Shown in pieces: positions 1 through 8,875 of a DNA stretch of 64,000 nt. Source of the DNA: Haliea alexandrii (GTDB lineage Bacteria; Pseudomonadota; Gammaproteobacteria; Pseudomonadales; Halieaceae); the NCBI RefSeq assembly GCF_003719295.1, contig NZ_RFLW01000001.1, forward strand, positions 868,001 through 932,000. The letters are read 5' to 3'. Made by a program: the position numbers and the translations under genes. The notes beneath the pieces were generated by a model that saw only the letters and a program-made list of their open reading frames with translations, ran no database searches and had not been told where the DNA came from. The first letter of the stretch is position 1. The number at the start of each line of letters is the position of its first letter.

Positions 1-417
1 GTATTCTTTGAAGAGATTCAGGAGCAGGGTGGATTTCTGGCCACGCTGGATTCCGGGTGGCTGCATGAACGTGCCGCGGAGAACCAGAGCGAGGACTTCC
101 GTCAACAGGAGAGCGGCGAGCAGGTGATCATCGGTGTTACCGACCATAAAGATGACATATCACCGTTCGAAGTCGATGGCTTCATGGGGGTCGATGACGC
201 GTATGACGTGGCGCTGGAGCGGTTGCATGATGTCCGCCGAACGCGTTACGAGGCTGGTGCCCACCGGGCATTGAAGGCGCTTGAGTCGGTGTGTCGCAGT
301 GACCAGAATATCATGCCGGCGATGATGGAATCCTTGGAGGCGGAGGTGACTCTGGGCGAAATCGGTGACGTCTACCGCTCAGTCTTCGGTGACTGGGCAA
401 CGCCAATTCAGACCTGA
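1..417 (+). CDS. acyl-CoA mutase large (catalytic) subunit, C-terminal part
   Basis: The reading frame is open from base 1, so the gene starts left of the window; 138 residues are visible. The C-terminus, with a VDDAYDVALERL segment and then an LxxLESVCRSDQNIMPAMMESLEAEVTLGEIGDVYRSVFG-like ending, matches the end of the catalytic barrel domain of methylmalonyl-CoA mutase family large subunits (family knowledge). The polypeptide stops before any B12-binding domain. That domain is encoded separately 10 bp downstream, so this is a split, two-subunit mutase. It interconverts branched and linear acyl-CoA thioesters by adenosylcobalamin radical chemistry. Methylmalonyl-, isobutyryl-, ethylmalonyl- or 2-hydroxyisobutyryl-CoA specificity cannot be told because the active-site region is outside the window. 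Confidence 0.85.
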   Translation, partial: VFFEEIQEQGGFLATLDSGWLHERAAENQSEDFRQQESGEQVIIGVTDHKDDISPFEVDGFMGVDDAYDVALERLHDVRRTRYEAGAHRALKALESVCRSDQNIMPAMMESLEAEVTLGEIGDVYRSVFGDWATPIQT

Positions 418-427
418 GGCGATAAGA

Positions 428-814
428 ATGAACACAGCAGGAAAGCGTATTTTGATGGCAAAGACGGGGCTCGATGGCCACTGGCGTGGGCCGACCGTTG
501 TAGCGAAAGCACTACGCGATGCGGGGTTCGAGGTCATCATGATTGGCATGGCCCGTCCCGAGGAGGTCATGCAAGCCAGCATTGATGAGGATGTAGATCT
601 GGTAGGGCTGAATATCGGGGGGCATGTTGATGTGGCGGTCCGCGCCATCGGCATGGTGCGCGAGTCGCGTCCTGAGGTCCCCATTTTTGTTGGCGGCGTG
701 GTTCCTCCGCATGCCAAGCGCAAGCTTGAAGGTCTGGGCGTTGAAGTCTACCCGCCGGGCAGTCAGCTTCCGGACATTGTAGCAGCCGCAATCCGGCTAA
801 CGGGTGCCGCCTGA
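428..814 (+). CDS. acyl-CoA mutase small subunit, B12-binding
   Basis: A 128-residue protein that is essentially one cobalamin-binding Rossmann-like domain. The DxHxxG signature is present as D-G-H-W-R-G near residues 17-22, where the His is the lower axial cobalt ligand in this family. The GGVVPP segment near residue 90 lines the nucleotide-tail pocket. The ATG at 428 follows the large-subunit stop by 10 bp and is chosen because the domain begins immediately (RILMAKTGLDGH). A longer in-frame extension to 365 would lie inside the upstream gene. It pairs with the upstream catalytic subunit, and the downstream MeaB chaperone supports an active adenosylcobalamin mutase. Confidence 0.9.
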   Translation: MNTAGKRILMAKTGLDGHWRGPTVVAKALRDAGFEVIMIGMARPEEVMQASIDEDVDLVGLNIGGHVDVAVRAIGMVRESRPEVPIFVGGVVPPHAKRKLEGLGVEVYPPGSQLPDIVAAAIRLTGAA

Positions 815-830
815 TTTGCAAGGCGTGGGT

Positions 831-1808
831 GTGAGCGAGCAGCCGGTACAGAACCTGTCAGAACTTTTTGAGCAAGCCTGCGCCGGTGATCGGGGTGCAC
901 TGGCGCGACTTATCAGTATTCTGGAGCGCGGTGGCGAGGCTGCGGCGCAGGTGGAACGGGCGTTGGCATCGCGCACCGCCCGCGGATACACGGTGGGCAT
1001 AACCGGTGCGCCCGGAGCCGGAAAGTCCACCCTGGTCAACGTGCTGCTTGGAGAGGCACTTGCCGACGCTGGCCGTATTGCCTTGTTGGCGGTTGACCCC
1101 TCATCGCCGCTAAGTCGTGGCGCACTGTTGGGAGATCGGGTGCGAATGCACTCTCATGCTGCGTCAAGCGATGTATATATCCGCTCCATGGCCTCTCGTG
1201 GACAACTGGGTGGTCTGGCCGTTGCCACACGTAGTGCTCGGCGTTTACTTGAAGCCTGCAACTGGCCACTGGTAATTATCGAGACGGTGGGCGTCGGGCA
1301 GGTTGAACTGGATGTTGCCTCAACCACCGACACGGTTGTTGTTGTGCTCAATCCCGGCTGGGGCGATGAGGTGCAGGCGAACAAGGCCGGCCTCATGGAG
1401 GTGGCGGATATTTTTGTCATCAACAAAGCCGACAAGGCGGGATTGCAGGCAACCCGGCGGGACCTGGAGGGCGCGTTGGCCGCAATACCGCAGGAGCAGA
1501 GACCCACCATTGTCGAAACCGTTGCCACGGAGGGTCGTGGAGCGACAGACCTCTGGGCGGCAATTGTTGCGCACCGGAAACGCATTACCGCATCGGGTGA
1601 GCTATCCATGCGCCGAGATGAACAGCGTCGGGCCGAGCTCCGGGGGGTTATGGAGGCTCGCCTTGAGCTGGCCCTCGACAAGCTGTTTGCGTCCGATACT
1701 GTTTCCGAGCAACTGCGGGCTATCGGCCAGGGCGATGTAGACATCGTCTCGGCCGGTGATACCCTGCTTGTTGAGCTGTTCGACCGGCAAATGCCCAGTA
1801 GAACGTAA
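831..1808 (+). CDS. meaB: MeaB/ArgK-family G-protein chaperone of B12 mutase
   Basis: About 325 residues. Walker A is GAPGAGKST; the family-typical ETVGVGQ segment and the NKAD guanine-specificity motif follow in order. MeaB-type GTPases gate delivery and repair of adenosylcobalamin on methylmalonyl-CoA mutase family enzymes. A GTG at 831 is preferred because AAGG lies 7 nt upstream. A GTG at 804 in the same frame would overlap the B12-subunit gene by 11 bp and has no visible ribosome site. Location directly after the two mutase genes indicates a dedicated operon chaperone. Confidence 0.92.
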   Translation: MSEQPVQNLSELFEQACAGDRGALARLISILERGGEAAAQVERALASRTARGYTVGITGAPGAGKSTLVNVLLGEALADAGRIALLAVDPSSPLSRGALLGDRVRMHSHAASSDVYIRSMASRGQLGGLAVATRSARRLLEACNWPLVIIETVGVGQVELDVASTTDTVVVVLNPGWGDEVQANKAGLMEVADIFVINKADKAGLQATRRDLEGALAAIPQEQRPTIVETVATEGRGATDLWAAIVAHRKRITASGELSMRRDEQRRAELRGVMEARLELALDKLFASDTVSEQLRAIGQGDVDIVSAGDTLLVELFDRQMPSRT

Positions 1809-1832
1809 AAAGACATTCGAAGGCAGCCTGTC

Positions 1833-2633
1833 ATGAATACCGCCAATCCCCTGTTGATCGAGCGTCACGGCCCTGTCGAGTGGCTGACACTGAACCGTCC
1901 TGAGCGCAGCAATGCGCTCAACGCCGCACTGGTCGATGCGCTGCTGGATTATTTTACCCAACTGCGCGAGCGTGAAGAGGTTCGTGTGGTGGTATTGCGG
2001 GCCGCCGGTCGGAACTTCTGTGCTGGCCTTGATCTGACGGAGCCCGGGTTCAGCCCGCAGCCACGTTCCCCCCAGGGTATCTGGAAGGTGCAGCGTCGCA
2101 TCGCCGCCATCTATCAGGCGATGCGCGCATGCCCGCAACCGATTGTGAGCCTGGTGCAGGGTGCCGCCTGTGGTGGTGGCTTCAGTCTGGTGCTGGCCTC
2201 TGATGTGCGCATTGCCGCGGAATCGGCGCGAATGAATGCGGCCTACCTTTCCATTGGCCTGACCGGCTGTGACATGGGCAGTAGCTATTTCCTGCCGCGC
2301 CTGGTGGGTACCGCGCTGGCCTCGGAGTTGCTGCTGACCGCGCGGTTTATCCACGCACCGCGGGCACTGGCAACCGGTCTGGTATCGTCCGTGGTAGCCG
2401 CAGAGGAACTGGCAGCGGAAGCGCAGGGCTTTGTCGATGATATGCTGGCGGCGACGCCGATGGGGCTGCGCCTGACCAAAGAGGCGTTGAACTATGCGAT
2501 TGATGCCCCAAGCCTGCAGAGCGCCATGGCCATGGAGGATCGCCACCAGACCCTGCTTGGCCTCAGTGAGGACGCGGCGGAGGCGGGGCTCGCCTTTGTC
2601 GAGAAGCGCGCCCCGGTGTTTCGCGACCGCTAA
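1833..2633 (+). CDS. enoyl-CoA hydratase/isomerase family protein
   Basis: A 266-residue crotonase-fold enzyme. The two oxyanion-hole segments are visible: a GRNFCAGLDL stretch near residue 60 and GAACGGGFSLVLASDVRIA near residue 110, where peptide NH groups bind the thioester carbonyl. The first catalytic Glu of classical enoyl-CoA hydratase (QPEI context) appears as A-A-Y-L here, and the second falls in a C-D-M-G segment. It may therefore be an isomerase or another crotonase activity rather than a straightforward hydratase. It begins 24 bp after meaB on the same strand, probably in the mutase operon. Substrate unknown. Confidence 0.85.
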   Translation: MNTANPLLIERHGPVEWLTLNRPERSNALNAALVDALLDYFTQLREREEVRVVVLRAAGRNFCAGLDLTEPGFSPQPRSPQGIWKVQRRIAAIYQAMRACPQPIVSLVQGAACGGGFSLVLASDVRIAAESARMNAAYLSIGLTGCDMGSSYFLPRLVGTALASELLLTARFIHAPRALATGLVSSVVAAEELAAEAQGFVDDMLAATPMGLRLTKEALNYAIDAPSLQSAMAMEDRHQTLLGLSEDAAEAGLAFVEKRAPVFRDR

Positions 2634-2641
2634 TTGCCCGG

Positions 2642-3172
2642 TCAGCGGCGCACCGGACGTTTCTGCAGTTTGCGCTGCAGTGTACGCCGGTGCATGCCCA
2701 GCGCGCGGGCGGTGGCGGAAATGTTGCCATCGTTGGCATTCAGTACGCGCTGCAGGTGTTCCCATTCCAGTCGGTCGAGGGAGGGAGGCTGTGCGGCGTG
2801 TTCCGGCGCAGGCTGTTCGCCGCGAAAGGCCAGCAGGATCTCATCCACGGTTGCCGGCTTGCACAAGTACTGCGTTGCGCCCAGTTTGATGGCCTCAACG
2901 GCGGTGGCGATGCTGGAATAGCCGGTGAGCACCACCAGGCTGGCGGTCGGTGCTTCGCTGAGCAGCTCCGGCAGCGCGGCGAGGCCTGAACGGCCGGGCA
3001 TGTTGAGATCGAGCAATATATGGCTGGGGGCAAATTCCCGGCAGCAGCGCAATGCTTCCTCGGCGCTGGCGCAGGCGCGACAGCTAAACCCCCGGCGCTC
3101 CAGCCCGCGGGCTAGCACGGCGCTGAAGGTGGGGTCGTCATCCACCAGCAGCATCCGCGCAGGGCTATTCAT
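2642..3172 (-). CDS. regA: RegA/PrrA/ActR-family redox response regulator
   Basis: A 176-residue protein with an N-terminal receiver domain (LLVDDDPTF acidic pocket; phospho-acceptor Asp in ILLDLNMPG) and a short Fis-type helix-turn-helix C-terminus (ISATARALGMHRRTLQRKL). This size and architecture are typical of RegA/PrrA/ActR, global regulators of respiration, carbon and nitrogen metabolism. The start at 3172 (MNSPARMLL) overlaps the sensor stop by 8 bp, giving translational coupling; an upstream in-frame start at 3247 would extend far into the sensor gene. It converges on the enoyl-CoA hydratase gene, with only 8 bp between stop codons. Confidence 0.9.
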   Translation of the reverse strand: MNSPARMLLVDDDPTFSAVLARGLERRGFSCRACASAEEALRCCREFAPSHILLDLNMPGRSGLAALPELLSEAPTASLVVLTGYSSIATAVEAIKLGATQYLCKPATVDEILLAFRGEQPAPEHAAQPPSLDRLEWEHLQRVLNANDGNISATARALGMHRRTLQRKLQKRPVRR

Positions 3173-4487
3173 CGGCGGCCTCCGCCGGAACGGTGAGAGT
3201 CGCGAGGCAGCCACCGCCTGCGGGGTTTTCCAGCCGAATGTGTCCACCGTGGCGCTCTGCGGTGGCGCGCGCCAGAATCAGGCCAATGCCCAGGCCGCCG
3301 TTTGCTCTCGCCGTTGTGGCCTCGCGCGGCCCCAGGGACGATGGTGGCGTTGCGCTGGCGTTCATGCGCGCGAGCACGCCCTCAGGTGCGCCCGGGCCAT
3401 CGTCACGCACCGCGATACTCACGCTGTGGGTGTTCCACGTAACCGTTACCGCAACGTGCTCAGCGCCGGTATCGGCAGCATTGTTGAGCAGGTTCTCCAG
3501 TGCCTGTGGCAGTGTCTGGTCGTAGGAGACCTGCGGTGCGGGTGGTTCGCCCGACACGTGCAACTGACAGGATACGCGCGGGCGCCTGGCCGCCCAGTGC
3601 TCGACGCAGCTTCGCGCCAGCCGGTCGGCGGGCCGGCGCTGGCGTGTGCCGGCGGCTGAAAGTTCCGCCGTGTTGCTGAGTTCGGCAAGAATCGTGCGGC
3701 ATTGCTGCAGCTGCTTTTGCAGTAGCGCAACGTCATCACGTGCCTGATCGCCGAGGGACGTATCCTCTTGTAGTTCCTCTGCAAGCAACGTCATGGTGCC
3801 GAGTGGCGTACCCAATTCGTGTGCGGTGCCGGCGGCGAGGCTGGCAACCGCCAGAATCTGGTCGTGACGCAGCCGGTCTTCGCGCCGTCGCATTTCCGTG
3901 GCTTCCTGTTCCCTGAGCACCGCCGCCATGCGCACCACAAAGTAGGTGATCAGGCCGGCGCTGAAAAGGAAGTTGAACCACATGCCCAGGCTGTGCACGC
4001 TGCCCTGCTGGTGGCCCATGGCGGCGTGGGGCGAAAACAGCGGGAAGGGTACCCGAAAGTACAACAGCAGGCTGTAGGCGGCCACAGACGCCGCAGCCAC
4101 CAGCCAGGTATAGCGCCAGGGAAGTACCGCTGCAGCGACTACGAGCGGCACAATGTAGTAGGAGATGAATGGGTTGTCGGCACCGCCGCTGTAGTACATC
4201 AGCGCGCTCCAGCCCACGACATCGACCATCAGCTGGGCAAAGAAGGTGCGGTTGCCGATGTCACTGGCCGTCGTGCTCCACCAGAGGCTGCCGATGGTAA
4301 TGACCGCGAGCAGCACAAGGCTCGCGGTCATTCCCCACAGGCTTTGCGTGGTTCGACTCGCCAGCAACACGTAGGCCAGAACGCCCGCCTGGCCGAGCAG
4401 CGCGATGGCGCGGATGGCGAGCAGGCTGCGCAGGTTGGCCAGCGAGGGGCTGTAGGCGGATTGGCGTGGATGACTGGCTGTGTTCAC
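3165..4487 (-). CDS. regB: RegB/PrrB/ActS-family redox sensor histidine kinase
   Basis: 440 residues: a multi-pass N-terminal membrane domain (about residues 20-190), then a dimerisation/H-box and an HATPase domain with DDGPGAP and GGLGIGL boxes. Three RegB hallmarks are visible. GGADNPF at about 101-107 matches the ubiquinone-sensing GGxxNPF motif. The phospho-acceptor His is at about 223 in AHELGTPLG. A Cys at about 263 in QQCRTIL corresponds to the redox-active cysteine (Cys265 in Rhodobacter capsulatus, from memory). The kinase therefore probably responds to quinone redox state. It is co-transcribed with the response regulator and lies 80 bp downstream of the RND pump gene. Confidence 0.93.
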   Translation of the reverse strand: MNTASHPRQSAYSPSLANLRSLLAIRAIALLGQAGVLAYVLLASRTTQSLWGMTASLVLLAVITIGSLWWSTTASDIGNRTFFAQLMVDVVGWSALMYYSGGADNPFISYYIVPLVVAAAVLPWRYTWLVAAASVAAYSLLLYFRVPFPLFSPHAAMGHQQGSVHSLGMWFNFLFSAGLITYFVVRMAAVLREQEATEMRRREDRLRHDQILAVASLAAGTAHELGTPLGTMTLLAEELQEDTSLGDQARDDVALLQKQLQQCRTILAELSNTAELSAAGTRQRRPADRLARSCVEHWAARRPRVSCQLHVSGEPPAPQVSYDQTLPQALENLLNNAADTGAEHVAVTVTWNTHSVSIAVRDDGPGAPEGVLARMNASATPPSSLGPREATTARANGGLGIGLILARATAERHGGHIRLENPAGGGCLATLTVPAEAADE

Positions 4488-4567
4488 AGGTGGAGTATAC
4501 CGCCGTCACTCGGCCACAGGGAGCGGCAAAGCGTCGCAGACCCGGAGCAGGCCGTCATGCAAATGGC

Positions 4568-7500
4568 TCAGGCGGACGGCTTGTGCTCCTCCGGCGGCAA
4601 GCCCGTGCTCGCCACCGAGCGTGCCGCCAGCAAACGGTAAGCGGCAGGCACGACGTAGAGCGACAGCAGTGAGCCCAGCAGCATGCCACCGATCACCGCG
4701 AGGCCCAGGGGCACCCGGCTCTGCGAGCCCGCGCCGAGTGCCAGGGCAATGGGTAGTGTGCCGAGCACCGTGGACAGCGTGGTCATCAGGATGGGACGGA
4801 AGCGGGCCGCGGCGGCCTCTTCCACGGCATCGCTGATGCTCAACCCCGCCGCGCGGCGCTGGTTGGCGAATTCCACGATGAGAATACCGTTCTTGGTCAC
4901 CAGGCCAATGAGCATGATCAGCCCGATTTCGGAGAAAATATTCAGTGTCTGGTTGAAGTACCACAGCGTAATGAGGCCACCGGTGATGGCCATGGGCACG
5001 GTGAGCATGATGGCGAGTGGGTCGCGGAAGCTCTCGAACTGTGCCGCCAGTACCAGGTAGATCAGCAGCAGCGCGAGTACGAACACGAAGACCAGGCTGC
5101 TGCCGGTTTCGGCGAATTCGCGGGATTGGCCGGCGAGTTCGGTGGTATAGCTTTCGTCCAGCACCTCGCTGGCCACTTCGCGCATGGCCCGAATGCCGTC
5201 GTCCAGCGCGACGCCTTCGGCGAGGTTGGCGGAGAAGGTGGCGGCGGTGAAACGGTTGAAGCGGTACAGCACCGGGGCGGAGCTCTGTTCACGGACCGTC
5301 ACCAGGTTCGGCAGCGGTATCAGCGTACCGTCGGCGGCGCGTACGGAAAGCCGCGACAGGTCCGCCGGCTCGTTGCGCCCCCCGCGTACCAGCTGGCCGA
5401 TGATTTCATATTGTTCGCCGTCTTTCAGAAAATAGCCGAAGCGCTGACCACTGAACGAGGCCTGCACGATATCCGCAATTTCACGGGTGTTGACGCCAAG
5501 GGCTTCGGCGCGGTCCCGGTCGATCTGCAGCACCAGTTCTGGCTGGTTGAACTTGAGATTGACGTCCACATAGCTGAATGCCGGGTGTTGTTGGGCACGC
5601 TCCAGAAAGCGTGGAATCACCTCGCGCACCTTCTCGAGGTCGGTGTTCTGCACCACGAACTGCACGGGTAAACCGCGCCCACCCACATTGATGGTATCGA
5701 ACTGGCGCACGAATGCCTGCAGCTGGGGGAAGCTTGCCAAGGCTGCGGTGAGGTTGGCCGCCACTTGTGCCTGGGTTTGTTCACGCTCTTCCGGAGCCTT
5801 CAGCACGACGCGGGAGAAGCCCGTATTGACGGTGGTCGAGGAACCAAAGCCGGGCGAGGTGACGGTCAGGCGCGCACGCACGGCGTCTCCGCCGGCTTCG
5901 GCGATGAGTGTGTCCAGGTCGCGCATGGCCTCGGACATGTAATCGAACCCCGCGCCTTCCGGGCCGCGGGCAGAGACGAAGAGCTGGCTTCGGTCCTCCA
6001 GCGGTGCGAGCTCCTGCGGCAGGCTGCGGAACAGGGTGATGATCAATCCCAGGCAGGCCAGCAAGATGAAAGCGGCCCAGCTGCGATGACGCAGGAAGGC
6101 ACGCAGAGAGGCCCGGTAACCGTCGGCCAGGCGCTCGAAGAACGGTTCCGTTGCGCGGTACAGCGCGGGGTGTTGTGCCCGGTTCTTGAGAAAGCGTGCA
6201 CAGAGCATGGGGGCCAGCGTCAGCGCAACGAACGAGGAGATGATCACGGCGGCGGCGAGGGTGACACCGAATTCACGAAACAGTACACCGGTGAGGCCAC
6301 CGAGGAAGATCAATGGAGCGAACACCGCCACCAGTGCCAGCGTGGTGGCGATCACGGCGAAAAAGATTTCCTTGACCCCCTCGGCCCCCGCGATCGCCGG
6401 CTTCTGGCCTTGCTCGATGCGCTTGTAGATATTCTCCACCACCACAATCGCGTCATCCACGACCAGACCAATCGCCAGCACCATACCCAGCAGTGTCAGC
6501 ACGTTGATGGAAAAGCCTGCCAGGTACAAAACAAAGAAGGTGCCAATCAAGGCAATGGGAATGGTCAGGAGTGGGATGATGGTGGTGCGCCATTCCCGCA
6601 GGAAGGCGAAGATCGTGGCGCACACCAGCAACAACGCAATGCCCAGGGTCTGCATGACTTCGAGAATGCTGGCGCGAATGAAAGTGGTGGTATCGAAGCC
6701 GACGGCGACATCGACATCGACGGGCAAATCGCGTTCGATGATTGCCAGTCGTCGGTAGAACTCATCGGCAATCGCGATTTCGTTGGCGCCACTTTGCGGG
6801 CGCAGCACCACCCCGACGTTGGTGATGCCATCGCGGCGCAGTACGGTGCGTTCGTTCAGCGGTCCGATTTCAGCCCGGCCGATGTCGCGCAAGCGCACAA
6901 GGCGGTCACCGTCCTTGCGAATCACCCGGTTGTTGAAGTCTTCCGGGTCATCGCCCAGTCGACTGAGGGTGCGTATGTTGATGTCGATGGTGTTCCCTTC
7001 GAGCGTGCCGGTGGGCAGCTCGACGTTCGCCGCCTGCAACGCATTGCGCACATCGATGGCGGTCAGACCGTGGGCGACCAGCGCATCCGGGTCCAGCCAC
7101 AGGCGCATGGCGTATTCCTTGTATCCCCAGATGTCCACCTGGCCCACGCCGGAGATGGTTTCGAAGCGGGACTTGAACAGGTTGTCTGCCAGTGCACTGA
7201 GTTCCATCAGGTTGCGCTGCTGGCTGCGCACGCTGAGGAAGATGATCGGGTCGCCGTCGGCATCAGCCTTGTAAATGGTAGGCGCCTCTGCCGCATTGGG
7301 AAGCCTGCGCATGGCTGAGCCTACCCGGTCGCGGATGTCATTGGCCGCTGTGTCCAGGTCGTCGCCCAGCGAAAACTCTGTGGTGACGGTGCTCAGGCCC
7401 TCGCGGCTTATGGAGGTCATGGTGCGAATGCCGGCGACCGTGTTGAGCTCTTCTTCCAGTGCCTCGGTGATCTGGCTTTCCACCACGCTGGCGTTGGCGC

Positions 7501-7657
7501 CAGGGTAGGCGGTCTGCACGGAGATGATGGGGCGCTGGGCCATGGGGAATTCGCGCACACCCAGTTCGCGCAGGCCAATCAGGCCGAAAACGATGATGAC
7601 AATGGACATCACCACCGCCAGTACTGGACGGCGGATGCTGAGTTCGTGCAGCGCCAT
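4568..7657 (-). CDS. RND (HAE1/AcrB-family) multidrug efflux permease
   Basis: A 1029-residue inner-membrane proton antiporter. It begins with the usual first transmembrane helix and the FP..APP-like periplasmic start (REFPMAQRPIISVQTAYPGA). The central membrane block carries the GLVVDDAIVVVENIYKR segment with the paired Asp residues of the proton relay, and the second half repeats the architecture. It is full length for the AcrB/MexB family. Its start overlaps the adaptor stop as ATGA, so the two are one operon. No outer-membrane TolC-like gene is adjacent, so the pump presumably uses a TolC encoded elsewhere. Substrates are not deducible. Confidence 0.93.
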   Translation of the reverse strand: MALHELSIRRPVLAVVMSIVIIVFGLIGLRELGVREFPMAQRPIISVQTAYPGANASVVESQITEALEEELNTVAGIRTMTSISREGLSTVTTEFSLGDDLDTAANDIRDRVGSAMRRLPNAAEAPTIYKADADGDPIIFLSVRSQQRNLMELSALADNLFKSRFETISGVGQVDIWGYKEYAMRLWLDPDALVAHGLTAIDVRNALQAANVELPTGTLEGNTIDINIRTLSRLGDDPEDFNNRVIRKDGDRLVRLRDIGRAEIGPLNERTVLRRDGITNVGVVLRPQSGANEIAIADEFYRRLAIIERDLPVDVDVAVGFDTTTFIRASILEVMQTLGIALLLVCATIFAFLREWRTTIIPLLTIPIALIGTFFVLYLAGFSINVLTLLGMVLAIGLVVDDAIVVVENIYKRIEQGQKPAIAGAEGVKEIFFAVIATTLALVAVFAPLIFLGGLTGVLFREFGVTLAAAVIISSFVALTLAPMLCARFLKNRAQHPALYRATEPFFERLADGYRASLRAFLRHRSWAAFILLACLGLIITLFRSLPQELAPLEDRSQLFVSARGPEGAGFDYMSEAMRDLDTLIAEAGGDAVRARLTVTSPGFGSSTTVNTGFSRVVLKAPEEREQTQAQVAANLTAALASFPQLQAFVRQFDTINVGGRGLPVQFVVQNTDLEKVREVIPRFLERAQQHPAFSYVDVNLKFNQPELVLQIDRDRAEALGVNTREIADIVQASFSGQRFGYFLKDGEQYEIIGQLVRGGRNEPADLSRLSVRAADGTLIPLPNLVTVREQSSAPVLYRFNRFTAATFSANLAEGVALDDGIRAMREVASEVLDESYTTELAGQSREFAETGSSLVFVFVLALLLIYLVLAAQFESFRDPLAIMLTVPMAITGGLITLWYFNQTLNIFSEIGLIMLIGLVTKNGILIVEFANQRRAAGLSISDAVEEAAAARFRPILMTTLSTVLGTLPIALALGAGSQSRVPLGLAVIGGMLLGSLLSLYVVPAAYRLLAARSVASTGLPPEEHKPSA

Positions 7658-8712
7658 CAGCTCAAGTCCACAGCGGGCTGTATCGTCACCGGTTGCCCGT
7701 TGCGGATGGACTGGATGCCGGAGGTGATCACCTCCATGCCCGGCTCGAGGCCGCTCAGGATTTCGACGCGCTGCTCATCGCGAAAACCGGTTTCCACTTC
7801 ATGGCTGACGGCAATACCGTCCTCCACGGTGAATACGGTGACCGCTTCAAGGTTTTGCAGCACCGCAACGCTGGGTACGACCAGCGCGGCTTCGTTGCGC
7901 GTGACCAGCTCTACGCGCGCGTAGTTACCGGGCAAGAGTACGCTGTCGGGATTTTCGACATCGGCGCGCACGGTGAGCGTGCGCGTCTCCGGGTGAACCC
8001 GTGGGTCAATGGCTCGCACCATAGCGGGGAAGGCATCGGCGTGCCCGCTTACGGTGAGTGACAGAGCCGTTCCGGGCACCACCTGCTGCCGGTAGCGCTC
8101 CGGCACGTTGAAGTCCACATGCAGGTCGGAAACGGTTTGCAACGTGGTGATCAGGGTGTCCGCTTCAATCAGGTCGCCGGTGCTGACATGGCGCAGCCCC
8201 AGCGTGCCAGCGAACGGGGCTTCTATGCGACTTTTTGCCAGCCGGGCTTTAAGTCGTGAGACTTCTGCGCGCAACACTTCGCGTCGGCTGATGGCATCAT
8301 CCCGGTCGCTGGCCGTTACTGCACCCGTACCAAACAGGTTTTGCAGGCGGTCTGCCTGGGTGCTGGCGAGGGTGAGCTGTTCCTCCAGCGAACGCAGTTC
8401 TGCCCCCAGCTCATCAGACTCAATGAGAATGATGGGGTCACCCGCCTGGACGTTCTGGCCATCCCGGAACAGAATCTTCTCGACCTTTCCCCGCAGCTCA
8501 CTGCGAATATTGATGGCCTGCTCCGCGGCCAAGGTGCCGTTGAAAAACAGCCGGCTCTCGAAGGCCTGAGGCTCCAGACGTTGTGTGCGCACGGCGGCGG
8601 CAGCGCGGTTTGGCGGCGCGCCGGCGGTGGGGCCGGAGGCGGGTTGCAGACGGGGCCAGAGCACGGCGCCAACGGCCGCAAGCGCCAGCGCGACGATGAT
8701 AAAACGTTTCAT
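7657..8712 (-). CDS. RND efflux periplasmic adaptor (membrane fusion protein)
   Basis: 351 residues with an N-terminal membrane anchor/signal (KRFIIVALALAAVGAVLW). Biotinyl-lipoyl-like hairpin halves (GKVEKILFRDGQNVQAGDPI and then IEAPFAGTLGLRHVSTGD) flank a helical hairpin, followed by the beta-barrel region. The start at 8712 is chosen because it directly precedes the signal peptide; the frame runs on to 8988 without one. It bridges the RND permease to an outer-membrane channel. The ATGA overlap with the permease indicates coupled expression. Confidence 0.92.
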   Translation of the reverse strand: MKRFIIVALALAAVGAVLWPRLQPASGPTAGAPPNRAAAAVRTQRLEPQAFESRLFFNGTLAAEQAINIRSELRGKVEKILFRDGQNVQAGDPIILIESDELGAELRSLEEQLTLASTQADRLQNLFGTGAVTASDRDDAISRREVLRAEVSRLKARLAKSRIEAPFAGTLGLRHVSTGDLIEADTLITTLQTVSDLHVDFNVPERYRQQVVPGTALSLTVSGHADAFPAMVRAIDPRVHPETRTLTVRADVENPDSVLLPGNYARVELVTRNEAALVVPSVAVLQNLEAVTVFTVEDGIAVSHEVETGFRDEQRVEILSGLEPGMEVITSGIQSIRNGQPVTIQPAVDLS

Positions 8713-8843
8713 GAGAATTCCTGTCTGCCGGGCGCAAAAACCGCTGAATAAGCAGCGCGAGTATAGCGCAAAAGTGACGCGGTTATTGACTCCATGCACA
8801 GCGCAAGGTTCCCGCGGGCACTGCCTGTTGCCGTCAAAGCGCG

Positions 8844-8849
8844 TATAAT
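8844..8849 (+). promoter_or_regulatory. candidate -10 element for prfC
   Basis: TATAAT lies 27 bp upstream of the prfC ATG, in the short space between the divergent efflux operon and prfC. No good -35 match is seen at 16-18 bp spacing. The call rests on the perfect -10 hexamer and its position. Confidence 0.4.
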
Positions 8850-8875
8850 CCGCGCTTTTTCCAGCAGGTTCCAGC

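Noticed and set aside
1602-2765. 387-codon minus-strand frame opposite meaB and the crotonase gene
   Set aside because: It crosses two well-supported genes and has antisense-type composition.
5765-7318. 517-codon open frame on the plus strand
   Set aside because: It lies entirely opposite the RND permease; composition is Gln/Gly/His-rich as expected for an antisense shadow, and no domain is visible.
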